Positions 18,482 through 27,912 of a DNA stretch of 64,000 nucleotides are shown in pieces (positions within the stretch are counted from its first letter, which is position 1; each line of letters opens with the position of its first letter). Location: the NCBI GenBank assembly GCA_020443075.1, contig JAGRIU010000045.1, positions 1 through 64,000 on the forward strand, read 5' to 3'. This DNA is from Alphaproteobacteria bacterium (GTDB lineage: Bacteria; Pseudomonadota; Alphaproteobacteria; Micavibrionales; Micavibrionaceae). The position numbers were made by a program, and so were the translations under genes. The notes under the pieces were generated by a model. That model saw nothing but the letters and a program-made list of their open reading frames with translations. It was not told the DNA's origin and did not search any database.

Positions 18482-19222
18482 TCAAGCCGCCTGTATAATA
18501 CTTTGATAAATAGAAACCCACTGCGGCGGCGTCTTGCCGCCAAACGGCCCGTCCTTGGACCGCCAATAGGCCAGAATTTGCGGAAACTGGTTAAACTCCA
18601 GATCCGCTTCCTTGATAATGCGCCGATTTAAAGGAAAAAGGCGCAAACCCTCGAGTTTTTTCGTCCGCTGCTTATAATGCGCGGGTGATAAATAATCCTG
18701 CAAAACCATAGAGAGAATATACGGATCATCTGTTTGAATGCGCCGCTTGGCTTCCTCGCGCCGGCTCATCAAAATATCCAGGGATTTACGCGCAGCCTCG
18801 GCAATCGGCCCTTGAGAAATCTGCGCCACATAAATGGAACGTGCAATATGATGCAACCGCGCCGGCTCGACCTCCGGAAGCCAAATCAAAACACCGGAGC
18901 GCATATCGCTGACTTTGTCCAGATAAAAGCATTGATGGCAAAAAATACAGGCCGTCAGCAGATTTTTATCATCAATATTGTCCGGATTATAATCCAGGGG
19001 CAAAATCTCCTGATATTTCTTCGACTGAAAACCGCAACACCGGCACGTATAATCATCGCGCTCGAAAATTTTTTGCCGCACATCCGGCGTCACTTTTCCA
19101 TCGGCTGCGCCAGAGTCAGAAGCGGAGCCGGTTGTCCCGGCCCCGCCCTGAATTCTTTGGCTGCCACCCGCCGCCCTAAGCGGCGCGCGGGCCAGCCCCA
19201 ATGTAATGGGGTAAAAATCCAT
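18482..19222 (-). CDS. dotN: Type IVB secretion protein DotN (IcmJ), HNH-like zinc fold
   Basis: A 246-aa protein with an HNH-like zinc site: C60, C62 and C63 in DDYTCRCCGF, and C92, C95 and C98 in ACIFCHQCFYLD. The position directly upstream of dotO and downstream of dotP identifies it as the DotN/IcmJ homologue, a non-nuclease member of the HNH fold that joins the DotL coupling complex. The N-terminus MDFYPITLGLARAPLR precedes a Gly/Ser-rich linker. Alone it might be annotated as an HNH endonuclease, but context argues against that. Confidence 0.85.
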   Translation of the reverse strand: MDFYPITLGLARAPLRAAGGSQRIQGGAGTTGSASDSGAADGKVTPDVRQKIFERDDYTCRCCGFQSKKYQEILPLDYNPDNIDDKNLLTACIFCHQCFYLDKVSDMRSGVLIWLPEVEPARLHHIARSIYVAQISQGPIAEAARKSLDILMSRREEAKRRIQTDDPYILSMVLQDYLSPAHYKQRTKKLEGLRLFPLNRRIIKEADLEFNQFPQILAYWRSKDGPFGGKTPPQWVSIYQSIIQAA

Positions 19223-19227
19223 AAAGA

Positions 19228-19632
19228 TTAGCTCAGTGTAAAAGAAGCCTTCTTAATGGCAGCAACACCGATACCTTGGCCACCTTCATCAACAGTATTG
19301 AACATGACCTGGAACAGCATCGGCAAGGCAAACAACGCACCGCCGATCGCCAGACGGATCGCGCCGTCTTTCAAAGGTGTTTGTGTCGGATTTTCAACGT
19401 GGTCTTTAATTTTCAATACGCCGAGAATCCCTAGCACAACCCCCATCAGGTAAGCCAAAGCCGTCAACAGGCCCGGAATACCGGAAATAGAGTCGGAAAT
19501 ACTCTTCGCAACAGTTGAAAAGTCATTCGTCCCGGCATGGGAAACGCTGGGCATCATCACCGCGCCAGCCATAACCGCTGCACCAAGGCGGCCCATAAGA
19601 GGTGCTTTCTTCAGTTCTACATCCTTTGTCAT
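19228..19632 (-). CDS. dotP: Type IVB secretion membrane protein DotP (IcmD)-like
   Basis: 134 aa from the ATG at 19632, chosen because AGAGGAG lies 6 bases upstream. A longer GTG form to 19662 lacks this. A signal peptide ends near SHA at residue 33. One DotE/DotP-type unit follows at about 51-113: GIPGLLTALAYLMG, ILGVLKIKDHVENPTQTPLK, then RLAIGGALFALPMLF, giving two membrane helices around a conserved KxKDHVENP loop. Size and place match IcmD/DotP. The upstream 612-aa protein has five copies of the same unit. Confidence 0.82.
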   Translation of the reverse strand: MTKDVELKKAPLMGRLGAAVMAGAVMMPSVSHAGTNDFSTVAKSISDSISGIPGLLTALAYLMGVVLGILGVLKIKDHVENPTQTPLKDGAIRLAIGGALFALPMLFQVMFNTVDEGGQGIGVAAIKKASFTLS

Positions 19633-19712
19633 TGTTTTCTCCTCTACCAAAGGGTTGCTCACTAACTACCATCGTATCATAAACCTGAAAAGGTTTACAA
19701 ACTCTTTATACC

Positions 19713-21551
19713 TTATGAAAAGGCAATACCGTAAGCCGTCAGGCCGAGCGTTGACTCAACGGCATTAATTAAAGGTCCGATATTGACCGCCACGGCCCCG
19801 GCGATCACGTGCGTCACGCCCGCCATCATAGAAGCCTGCTGGTTACCTTCGGCCACGCTACGCAAAATAAACAATCCGCGCACAAAGCTGATCAAACCGA
19901 CCAAAATCATAAATTTCACAACCGAATCGATCACAGCATGTGCACTATCAATCTCGGCGCCCGCCAAACCGTCAGTATATTGTAATTGGGAACTCGCCGC
20001 CGTTCTTGGATTGCCAAACAGCGTGCTCGTCGCCGCGCGCACCAGCTCGTTATAAGAAATAAGCGCCCCGCCAACCACAAACGTCGTAATCGTCCCCAAA
20101 CCGCCAGGCCCGCGCGGACCGTCCTGCGCGCTTTTAATCAGACGCGATATACCGATCATAATAAGAATAGTCCCCGCACAAAACGCAAAGAAATTCAACA
20201 CGACATGAATCGGGGCCATAACATCTTGCATCAAACAGACCAATATTCCGTCCAAACCGGCCCCGGCCCCACAGCCGCCCATACCCAATAAATTCAAAGC
20301 AGCATCAAAATCACCGTTAAAAGCATCCCAACCCGCATTTATGATATTGCCGAATATACCATCATCGAGCCCCAAAGGCGCCGCCGCAGCCGCCGTCAAC
20401 CCGGCGGTCCCCAAACTATCGCGGAGAACGGCGATTACCATCGGCAAAGCAAAAAACAGGCCTCCGGCAATCAACCGGGAAAGACCTTCCCATAAATTCG
20501 TTTGCCGGGGATCCAGAACATGATCGCGGATTTTAAGAATCCCCCAAACCCCGAACACAAGACCAATAAGATAGGCAACAAAGGTTAAAAAGGCGGGAAG
20601 AAGCCCTGCATTCGTAACAATGCCGCAAATTGAATCGCCAAGAGAAGCGCCCCCGCCAGGAAGCGCATCATCCCCAAAACCAAAAAAGCCGAGAATATCA
20701 TTAACGATATCAACAAAACCGGCAACACCAGCGCCCACGGGATTACAAGCAGCACCCGCATAAGCTGAAACCAGAAAGCTGGCCGCGCCAAAAATGTCGG
20801 AAACCCCATCTGTATCGATATCATTTCCGCCAACCAGATCATACATCGCATTATAGATCGTCGGCATCGCAAACAAAGCACCGCCAATCAAAAGACGAAT
20901 AACGCCTTCCTTCATACGCACCTGCTCCGGCATTTCGACATGGTCTTTCAGCTTGAGAACGCCGATCGTCGTAATGACAAGCCCCAGCAAATAAGAAACA
21001 GCCGTAATAAGCCCCGGAATAAGACCGGTCGAATCCATCATGGCTTCAAGGATGCTGTTAAAACTGGTGCCCAGAGTAAGGATGCCGCTAAGATCACCTA
21101 AAAATTCTGAAAGGGAATTCGCTGGCGACGTCGGATCAATGTCCAAAGAATCATGACCGATCGTATTCCGCACAACCTGAAAAATCATCGGCAGCGCAAG
21201 CATCGCCCCACCGACCAAAAGCCTTATCAAAGGTGTTTTTAAAGGCGTCTGGGTCGGATTCTCAACATGGTCTTTCAGCTTGAGAAGCCCGGTAATCCCG
21301 AGGATAAGTCCCATAAGATACGACAAAGCCGCCAGCAAACCGGGCAAGCCGGAAGCAGAACTGACCATACTTTGGGCCACTTCATTAACTTCAGCGGCGA
21401 AGGCGGCAGACGGACTAAACCCGCTGACAAAGACAGCAAAAGCAAAAAACGCAAAAGCGCGCACAAAATACCGCCCCGCGCCCAAATATCCGGAGAACAG
21501 ACCACGCAAAGAGGTCAAACTCTTAAAAACGCTCTTATATAACACCGCCAT
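19713..21551 (-). CDS. Five-repeat DotE/DotP-like polytopic membrane protein
   Basis: 612 aa, in the position of icmC/dotE between dotF and dotP, but about three times the size of DotE. A signal-like segment (28-53) is followed by five related units at about 68-131, 176-240, 316-380, 447-512 and 543-604. Each is a helix pair around a KL(K)DHVExP-type loop and a [RT]LLxGGAxxALP-type helix. Units 1-3 keep the loop clearly, while 4 and 5 are diverged (RLIKSAQDGPRG, ILRSVAEGNQ). It looks like an internally duplicated or fused version of the small DotE/DotP/DotV-type proteins. Roughly ten membrane helices are expected. Confidence 0.85.
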   Translation of the reverse strand: MAVLYKSVFKSLTSLRGLFSGYLGAGRYFVRAFAFFAFAVFVSGFSPSAAFAAEVNEVAQSMVSSASGLPGLLAALSYLMGLILGITGLLKLKDHVENPTQTPLKTPLIRLLVGGAMLALPMIFQVVRNTIGHDSLDIDPTSPANSLSEFLGDLSGILTLGTSFNSILEAMMDSTGLIPGLITAVSYLLGLVITTIGVLKLKDHVEMPEQVRMKEGVIRLLIGGALFAMPTIYNAMYDLVGGNDIDTDGVSDIFGAASFLVSAYAGAACNPVGAGVAGFVDIVNDILGFFGFGDDALPGGGASLGDSICGIVTNAGLLPAFLTFVAYLIGLVFGVWGILKIRDHVLDPRQTNLWEGLSRLIAGGLFFALPMVIAVLRDSLGTAGLTAAAAAPLGLDDGIFGNIINAGWDAFNGDFDAALNLLGMGGCGAGAGLDGILVCLMQDVMAPIHVVLNFFAFCAGTILIMIGISRLIKSAQDGPRGPGGLGTITTFVVGGALISYNELVRAATSTLFGNPRTAASSQLQYTDGLAGAEIDSAHAVIDSVVKFMILVGLISFVRGLFILRSVAEGNQQASMMAGVTHVIAGAVAVNIGPLINAVESTLGLTAYGIAFS

Positions 21552-21729
21552 ACCTCTATTAGATCACATTTTATTCAAATTGTCCAAATTCCCCATAGGC
21601 AGACCTTCGGAGATCATACACCTTAACGAACAGTCTATATGAAGAATGTAAATAAAAGGTTTACACTATATGAAAAAAGCCGCACAAACCATTTTCTTGC
21701 GCGGCCCCTAACTAGCTATAATAAAACAA

Positions 21730-22971
21730 TTATTGCGAAACAGACCCGGAAGAGCCGCGCACAACCCACCGGCCATTTTCAACCTGAATAGAGCGAATAC
21801 GCCCCAAACCGGCAACATGATCGCCAACTTCAACAGTTTTGAAGTCACCGGTCTCTTTCTGCGCTAAAACAGCACGCCCAGGCTGCGCGGACCGCAAAAC
21901 CCATTGCGGAGTCGAAACGAGTTGGGCCTTGGATTCGGCCTGAGTCGGAACCGCCTTCACATCAGCAGACGCCGTTTCCGAAGCTTCACTAGCCTTTACA
22001 GGCTCTTCCTTCTGCTCAGAAACAACCGACGCCGCCTCTTTTGACTCCTGCAATAACCCTTGCAAACGCCGGACTTCGTCCTCTAGGCCCGAAACCGCTT
22101 TTTGCAAAGCACTCACGCGCTCTCTCTCTTCCCTAAGATCATTGTCTTTAGCCTCGATCTGAGAAGATAAATCAGCATTGAGCCTCTCAAGATCCGCCAC
22201 GCGCTGATCATCCTGAGCAGCAGACACTCCCAAATCCACAGAAACCTCATCCGCCTTGGGGACCTCGACAACGTCCGGTTCCTCAGACACGTCGGCTTGA
22301 GCAACCTCTTGAACCTGAGCGGATTCAGTAAGCCCGTCAAGAGTATCATCAAGAGATGGAAGCGCGTCAGACATTTGCCCTTCACCGTCCTGCGAAAGCT
22401 CAGGCATAGGAGTTAAAACCTCATCTTCACCCGATGAAGCACGGTCAAGGTCAAACGCGGCGGAATCCGAAAGCATGCCATCTTCTGACGTAGCCGCAAC
22501 CCCGGCCTCCATAGGCGCCGGCGGCGTTGCCAACATATCCTGAGACATCGAAGGCGCAGCGTCTTCACTAGGCAAACCCGCTTCTTGCCCGGCCTGGTCT
22601 TGCGGCTGAGAAACCGCAACGTCCTGTGCAGGCGCTTCATCAACAGGCGCACGCACAGAAGCAGCCTTCTGCCCCATAAAACCAAGAAAAACAAGACCGC
22701 CGCCAAGCAAAGCAATAGCAACGACAATAAGAGAAAAATATTTCTTTAAAAAACCAGGGGCTGCTGTTTCACGTGAATCCTTAGATTTTCCACTCGATGA
22801 GTCGTCCTTGCTGCTCTCATCTTCATCATCAAGCACATCCCAGTCATCATCGTCTGCCAAATCTTCGTCTAAAACATCAAGATCGTCAGCAACCTCATCC
22901 AGATCCTCGAAATCCAGATCATCTTCAATAAATTCATCATCCGAAAATGCGTCGTCTTTTTTATTCTGCAT
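21730..22971 (-). CDS. dotF: Type IVB secretion protein DotF (IcmG)-like
   Basis: 413 aa with the DotF layout: a very acidic cytoplasmic N-terminus (1-60), one membrane helix at about 79-99, a long low-complexity periplasmic stretch, a coiled coil at about 250-315, and a C-terminal small domain (STPQWVLRSAQPGRAVL onward) that ends in VRGSSGSVSQ. Identification rests on topology and on the position between dotG and the dotE-like gene, as in icmE-icmG-icmC, since DotF is poorly conserved. A parS-like site lies in the coding region just upstream of the membrane helix codons. Confidence 0.75.
   Translation of the reverse strand: MQNKKDDAFSDDEFIEDDLDFEDLDEVADDLDVLDEDLADDDDWDVLDDEDESSKDDSSSGKSKDSRETAAPGFLKKYFSLIVVAIALLGGGLVFLGFMGQKAASVRAPVDEAPAQDVAVSQPQDQAGQEAGLPSEDAAPSMSQDMLATPPAPMEAGVAATSEDGMLSDSAAFDLDRASSGEDEVLTPMPELSQDGEGQMSDALPSLDDTLDGLTESAQVQEVAQADVSEEPDVVEVPKADEVSVDLGVSAAQDDQRVADLERLNADLSSQIEAKDNDLREERERVSALQKAVSGLEDEVRRLQGLLQESKEAASVVSEQKEEPVKASEASETASADVKAVPTQAESKAQLVSTPQWVLRSAQPGRAVLAQKETGDFKTVEVGDHVAGLGRIRSIQVENGRWVVRGSSGSVSQ
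22765..22780 (+). promoter_or_regulatory. parS: parS-like site inside dotF
   Basis: TGTTTCACGTGAATCC, 14 of 16 matches to the parS consensus and identical to the site at 8401. It lies 14 kb from that site, inside a secretion gene. Confidence 0.65.
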
Positions 22972-23040
22972 AATACTCTCGTCTTAAATATGTAAAGAAA
23001 AGTTACAAAATAGCGCCTATATACCAAGCAACCACAAAAT

Positions 23041-24309
23041 CTAAATTGTCTCGTCCTGGGTTGTAACAGGCTCCAGGAACAAAATGCCAATCGGCGTCCC
23101 GGCTTCAATGCGAACGGTCGTCTCCAGATCCTCATTAAGCTCTTTGATAATGTCCCGCAACTCCTTACCGGCCTCGGCGACCCCCGTTGCAACCTCCTGA
23201 TCGGAATTCAGATTTTCGTTAGTTGTTTGCGTTGTCGTACCCGTTCCACCATCAATGGTAATATTGGTCGTACCGGAATCGGCAATCGCTCCTGTCAAAC
23301 CTTCAACAAACGCAGCCGCAGCAGGCACCACGATACGCTGCAAGTAGTGGTGATCAACATCTGTCGCCATGCCGGGCAAATTTGTTTTGGGATCAACCCC
23401 CATAGCGCTAACATCCAGACTTTCCTCGTTATAAATAAGAGTGCCGAAAGTCAAAAGAAGCAGATCTTTCTCCACAGTAAACTGACCGATAATACGGCTG
23501 CCCTTGAACGGTCCCGAAAGAATCTGCGCGATAACAGGCGCTTTGGCATCCGAATTCGCTTCAATCATAAGCTGGGCATAAGCAATTTCACCGGCCTGCA
23601 GTAAAACTTCCTGAATAACCTCTTCACCGAATTCGCCTTCACCGCCCCCGGCACCGCCTTCTTCGCCCTCTTTGCCATAACGAGATTCGTAAAGCTTCTT
23701 CAAGAAACTTGTCGGCGTAACAGGCATGGCGGACATTTTAGCCGTTGTTTTCCGGGATAAAATAGAACTCATCTGCTCGCGCATGACTTGAGCCAATTCC
23801 TTGATAGCAGCATCCCGGGCCTCGCCGGACGCAGCAACATCCACAACTTCGCGCTGCTGGATCTCTCTTTGCAAACGCTCTTCTTGCAAACGACGCCAAC
23901 GCTGCAACGGATCCTCCGCCGCCGCATCACTCTCTGGCACGCTGACAACGCCCACAGGCGGCTCAATCGGCACCGGCAAAGCGCTCCCGCCGGTTCTCTG
24001 AGCTTCTTCAACGACCTGCTCGTTTTTCTCTTCAATAGCCTTGATATAAGCCGGAGAAGCTTCTTCCGTCCCCGGAGCCGCGGTAACCCCGCGTGCTTCT
24101 CCCACATAAGATTCCTGAGACTTCATAGCACTATCAACGCCAAAAACACGAATCAGCACGAACACCAGAACGAGAACACCGACAACGGTACCGATCTTAA
24201 AAAGAGGATTGCTATTCCAAAGCTCTCCAAGTGTACCGCCCTTTTTCTTTTGATCAAAATCATCAAAAGAATCCTCGAGCCCCACATCATCATCGAATTC
24301 ATCACTCAT
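23041..24309 (-). CDS. dotG: Type IVB secretion core protein DotG (IcmE)
   Basis: 422 aa. An acidic N-terminus is followed by a membrane helix at 38-57, a linker, and the VirB10-like C-terminal domain (GEIAYAQLMIEANSDAKAPV, ILSGPFKGSRIIGQF, then DHHYLQRIVVPAAAAFVEGL). This domain spans to the outer-membrane core complex. It is short: Legionella DotG is about 1,050 aa because of a long pentapeptide-like repeat region, which is absent here. The start overlaps the end of dotH by 8 bases. Confidence 0.92.
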   Translation of the reverse strand: MSDEFDDDVGLEDSFDDFDQKKKGGTLGELWNSNPLFKIGTVVGVLVLVFVLIRVFGVDSAMKSQESYVGEARGVTAAPGTEEASPAYIKAIEEKNEQVVEEAQRTGGSALPVPIEPPVGVVSVPESDAAAEDPLQRWRRLQEERLQREIQQREVVDVAASGEARDAAIKELAQVMREQMSSILSRKTTAKMSAMPVTPTSFLKKLYESRYGKEGEEGGAGGGEGEFGEEVIQEVLLQAGEIAYAQLMIEANSDAKAPVIAQILSGPFKGSRIIGQFTVEKDLLLLTFGTLIYNEESLDVSAMGVDPKTNLPGMATDVDHHYLQRIVVPAAAAFVEGLTGAIADSGTTNITIDGGTGTTTQTTNENLNSDQEVATGVAEAGKELRDIIKELNEDLETTVRIEAGTPIGILFLEPVTTQDETI

Positions 24310-25372
24310 CTAGGATATCCCCACGGCTAGAAAGATGGGCCTTGACCATGCGACCACGATCAGACAACAAAATCACGGGCGACTCGTTGATGGCATACAC
24401 TTTCATCCCGTCAAGAGAAGAAACGGAAGCCGTCCAGCCCGGCGATAACAAAGACAAAGGCGTGCGTACAAAAGTCATGCCGTTATAGTTAAAAGCCGAG
24501 GTTCGCCCGTCCACACCCGCGACCTCAAGACGCTGGGCACCTTCAGGAACAAGACCCTCCAAAACAGCAGACAAGCCCGCACCACCGGCCGCACCGACAC
24601 CGCCGCCGCTTCCGGCCGTATCAATAATCGGCGCTTCGGCCAAAGGACCATACTCAGGAACAATGGCATCAAAACGGTAATGAACGATATCCCGGTTCGT
24701 CTCCAGGACGATAATAACCGGTGTCTGCAAACCCAAAAGATCAATCGACATGTTCCCGAAAGCAAACTCCGACTGCGGTGAAATGATAATCTGGTGCGTA
24801 TAAAGCAATTCATCCTTACCGCCGTCACTGCCGCCATCCATCTTTGTCTCGACAATCTGGAAGTTTCCCGCCCAAGCCATATTCTGAATCGGCCAAGGCG
24901 CTCCGCTGGAATCCATAAACGAAATCGTTGTAACGTGCCCGTAAGAAAGTTTCACAACAGGCGGCTTGGCCCCGGGATCAAGACTGATATTCTCAACAAC
25001 GCTTTCCGGCTCCGGTGCGGGATAAACAGGCAAAGTGACCGATTCCTGCGTACGGTCAAAACGCTCCAAAAGCGTCCGAATTTCGTTAGGACGCAACGGC
25101 AAAAGACCCTGAAGAGCGGCTTCAAAAGCCTCCTTACGGGCAATTTCATCAGGATCGCCGCCGCCTTTCTGCTCGAAATCAAAAACGGTGTCATCAAAAC
25201 TGAACTCATCGCCCGGAGGCGCTGGCAAAGCAGACCCCCGCGCCGGCGAATCCTGAACCGTCTGCTCCGCCTCATCGGGCAAAGCCTGCGCGAAAGAACC
25301 GCAAGGCGACAAACATGTCAAGAAGGCCGAAGCCCCCAAACCCAGTACTGTATTTTTCAAAATCTTATTCAT
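24302..25372 (-). CDS. dotH: Type IVB secretion outer-membrane core protein DotH (IcmK)
   Basis: 356 aa from the ATG at 25372, preceded by GGGG. It has an N-terminal signal peptide up to about GSFAQA and a helical region with LRPNEIRTLLERFDRT. The conserved C-terminal VirB9-like part includes KPPVVKLSYGHVTTISFMDS and ATSWP-like APWPIQ. DotH forms the outer-membrane core with DotC, DotD and DotG. It lies between dotI and dotG as in icmL-icmK-icmE, with overlap into dotG. Confidence 0.92.
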   Translation of the reverse strand: MNKILKNTVLGLGASAFLTCLSPCGSFAQALPDEAEQTVQDSPARGSALPAPPGDEFSFDDTVFDFEQKGGGDPDEIARKEAFEAALQGLLPLRPNEIRTLLERFDRTQESVTLPVYPAPEPESVVENISLDPGAKPPVVKLSYGHVTTISFMDSSGAPWPIQNMAWAGNFQIVETKMDGGSDGGKDELLYTHQIIISPQSEFAFGNMSIDLLGLQTPVIIVLETNRDIVHYRFDAIVPEYGPLAEAPIIDTAGSGGGVGAAGGAGLSAVLEGLVPEGAQRLEVAGVDGRTSAFNYNGMTFVRTPLSLLSPGWTASVSSLDGMKVYAINESPVILLSDRGRMVKAHLSSRGDILDE

Positions 25373-25527
25373 TCTGCCCCAAACCAAGCAAATTCATACA
25401 TAACCCGTTGCTGCAAATCAACATGATAGCCATATTATAAAAATATGTCACCCATAAATATGTCACTTATAGCGCCAAGAAAAAAGAAAAAACGCAACAC
25501 AGCTCCGAATCATACATATACTCAAAC

Positions 25528-26265
25528 CTATCGCGGCACCGCAATCCATTGTTCAATCCCAACCCCATTGGGGCTTTCCAGACGATCAACACGAACAACC
25601 ACGAGTGTCACCAACAAACTGTCCGACCGTGTGCGCGCGCCCGATTGGTAGGTCAAAACCAGCGGCATTTGAATTTGCCACTGATAGCGTCCGGCGATCA
25701 CGCCCTCACTCACAACGATAGGCGCCCCGGCCGGAGTCGCCGTAACAACCTGCTGCGACGCCTCTACCATCTCAATGATACGCGAACGCTGCAAAGCCTG
25801 CGTAAAGCTCTCCCAGCCCCGGCGAGTAAAATTACGGGACGCCTCCTGCAAACGTCGGCGATAATCATTAAAACCGAAAGTCATAACCTCCGTCACCGCC
25901 TGCGCCGTCCAGGACATCAAGGCCGGAGTACTGAGATTGGGATCACTCAAAGCCACCATCGGCACAAGACGGCCATCCTCGGTCGTTGCAAAAAACTGGT
26001 TCTGCGGCTTATTGGTCTGGATAACATAATACATCGCGCCCAAAAGCCCCAAAATAACAAGGCCCTGCAAAAATGTCAGACGCAAAAGATTGCGGTAACC
26101 ATCACGGTAAAATTCGTTACGGACAAGAACCTTGCCGAGACCGCGCGTATCGGCCGCATCCGCCAACGCCTCGCCCTCATCGCCGGACTCCTCCGTCTGA
26201 TCACCGCGGCCCTTAACGCTACCCTTCTTAAGAGCCGATAAAACAGTCTTTTTATCTGAAGCCAT
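25528..26265 (-). CDS. dotI: Type IVB secretion inner-membrane protein DotI (IcmL)
   Basis: 245 aa, the DotI/IcmL/TraM family: a cytoplasmic N-terminus, one helix at about 63-83, and a VirB8-like periplasmic domain including SWTAQAVTEVMTFGFNDYRR and RYQWQIQMPLVLTYQSG. DotI forms an inner-membrane assembly essential for secretion. It is the first gene of the block on the minus strand and is divergent from the secreted triplet across 243 bases. Confidence 0.93.
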   Translation of the reverse strand: MASDKKTVLSALKKGSVKGRGDQTEESGDEGEALADAADTRGLGKVLVRNEFYRDGYRNLLRLTFLQGLVILGLLGAMYYVIQTNKPQNQFFATTEDGRLVPMVALSDPNLSTPALMSWTAQAVTEVMTFGFNDYRRRLQEASRNFTRRGWESFTQALQRSRIIEMVEASQQVVTATPAGAPIVVSEGVIAGRYQWQIQMPLVLTYQSGARTRSDSLLVTLVVVRVDRLESPNGVGIEQWIAVPR

Positions 26266-26508
26266 AAACTCTACATCGTTTGTTTTTTACGAGACAAAAC
26301 CCCTTGGTCTTTTCCTATAGTGAACGAAAAAAACAACTTTCTCAAGCCGTCCTTGAAAAACGATTTTTATTTTTTTAACAGATTCAAACGGGACTTTTAT
26401 GATTTTCTTGTGCTAGAATAAAAAAATGTGAGCTGAATTTCCTTGTAATAGACTGGAAATCTCGGGAAGTTTATGGTGTGGATTGTGAAGAGTTCGGGCA
26501 ACTAACTG
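26266..26508. promoter_or_regulatory. Divergent promoter region, dotI and secreted triplet
   Basis: 243 AT-rich bases between the divergent dotI and the first paralogue. On the plus strand, TGCTAGAAT at 26411-26419 is an extended -10 element. The same nonamer followed by AAA occurs before the Bax-inhibitor-1 gene at 45442. Joint control of both transcription units from here is plausible. No operator is recognised. Confidence 0.5.
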
Positions 26509-27912
26509 ATGTCTCAGAAAAGAAAAAAACTGAAAAAAACCAGAATAACTCTTTTGGCAACTTTAGTCGTGACGGCCCTCGCAGTTGTCATGCCTTACAC
26601 ATTCACCAAAAACGCCTGGGGACATGGATGCGGCGGTTGTCCCGCGGGTGATGTCAATGGATGCATTCAAAGAGTCCGAAATAACCACCAAAACGGCAGA
26701 AACGCCATCGACAACTGGACGGCCGCCGAATTCAACAGGCACCGCGTCTGGATGACCACGACCTTCCTCATCAACAACTTCATCCCGGCGCTTCAACGCA
26801 TGACCGAACAACTCTCGGCGCTGGCCATGCAGCAAACCTTTATTATCGGCACATTCTTTGATGCCAAACACCAGCTCGAAACACAAAAACTGTTTCAGGA
26901 ACTCCAGTTTCAAGCCCATAAAGATTATCAACCCAGCGAAAGCTTTTGTACATTCGGCACAGCCGTGCGCAGTATGGCCCACACAGAATCCGCTGCCCGC
27001 ATGGCCACCCTGGCCATGAGCCGCCGTCAAATGCTTCGTCACATGGGCAACAAAAACGTCGGGGGCTCTAAAGACGCAAGGGAGGATAAGAAAAACCGCT
27101 GGGAAATGTTCGCAAAAACCTATTGTGATCCAAGAGATAACAACTTTAACGGGTCTGCAAACAGCGGCCTGACCGCCGTCTGTAAACCTTTAGGTAACCG
27201 CGATACACTAGACGCAAATACAGAATATTCCCGCGACCGGATCAATCTCGACATTGATTACACACGCCTGATCGAAAACCGCAGAACTCTGGATCTGTAC
27301 GGTGGGTCGTGGTGGGGCGTGGGAGATGAGCTTGACGTCATGTCACTCGGCAACAACCTGTACGGCCATGATGTCCTGACGCGAGACATCAGCGAATCCA
27401 ACGCCGCAGGCGAAGATATGAACCACCGCATTTTAAAATTACGTTCGATTGCCGCCAAGCGCAGCGTCGCCGAAACCTCTTTCAACTCGATTGTTGGCCT
27501 GAAATCGCAAGGCTCGACGGGCCTGGCCTCAAACACATCCGAAACCAACAAATTCTTGGGACGCATCTTGCAGGATCTGGGCATCCCGGCCGAAGAAGTC
27601 GTTCGCTATATCGGTCTCGACGATACAATCAGCGGCTACATCGGCAATGAAGACGTCGATGCCAGCTACTTCGCCACCCTCGAAATTCTGGCCAAAAAAA
27701 TCTATCAAAACCCGAGCTTCTACGCCAACTTGTACGACACCCCGGCCAACATCAAGCGCAAAAGCGCCGCCCTCAAGGCCATAGAACTCATGCTGGATCG
27801 CGCAATCTTCGAAAGCCAGCTGCGTCAGGAAATGAGCATGTCCGTTCTTCTCTCTTCGCGTCTGGCCAAATATATCGACGAATTTAACACCAATAACGGG
27901 GATGCTGAGTAA
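26509..27912 (+). CDS. Dot/Icm-linked secreted paralogue A
   Basis: 467 aa, family not recognised. A signal peptide (about residues 10-38) ends near NAWGHG, followed by CGGCP. The shared core has ALAMQQTFIIGTFFDAKHQL, a KDYQPSESFCTFGT box, a YCDP box, and a C-terminal KKIYQNPSFYANLYDTPANI box with a final helix ending QLRQEMSMSVLL. Three cysteines (FC, YCDP, VCKP) are conserved in all three paralogues, suggesting a disulfide-bonded periplasmic or exported protein. It is the first of three tandem genes between dotI and flgK, and paralogue B overlaps its end by 11 bases. Confidence 0.85.
   Translation: MSQKRKKLKKTRITLLATLVVTALAVVMPYTFTKNAWGHGCGGCPAGDVNGCIQRVRNNHQNGRNAIDNWTAAEFNRHRVWMTTTFLINNFIPALQRMTEQLSALAMQQTFIIGTFFDAKHQLETQKLFQELQFQAHKDYQPSESFCTFGTAVRSMAHTESAARMATLAMSRRQMLRHMGNKNVGGSKDAREDKKNRWEMFAKTYCDPRDNNFNGSANSGLTAVCKPLGNRDTLDANTEYSRDRINLDIDYTRLIENRRTLDLYGGSWWGVGDELDVMSLGNNLYGHDVLTRDISESNAAGEDMNHRILKLRSIAAKRSVAETSFNSIVGLKSQGSTGLASNTSETNKFLGRILQDLGIPAEEVVRYIGLDDTISGYIGNEDVDASYFATLEILAKKIYQNPSFYANLYDTPANIKRKSAALKAIELMLDRAIFESQLRQEMSMSVLLSSRLAKYIDEFNTNNGDAE

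Noticed and set aside
18482-19222. HNH endonuclease or restriction gene
   Set aside because: Zinc-site pattern is present, but order between dotP and dotO identifies DotN/IcmJ instead.
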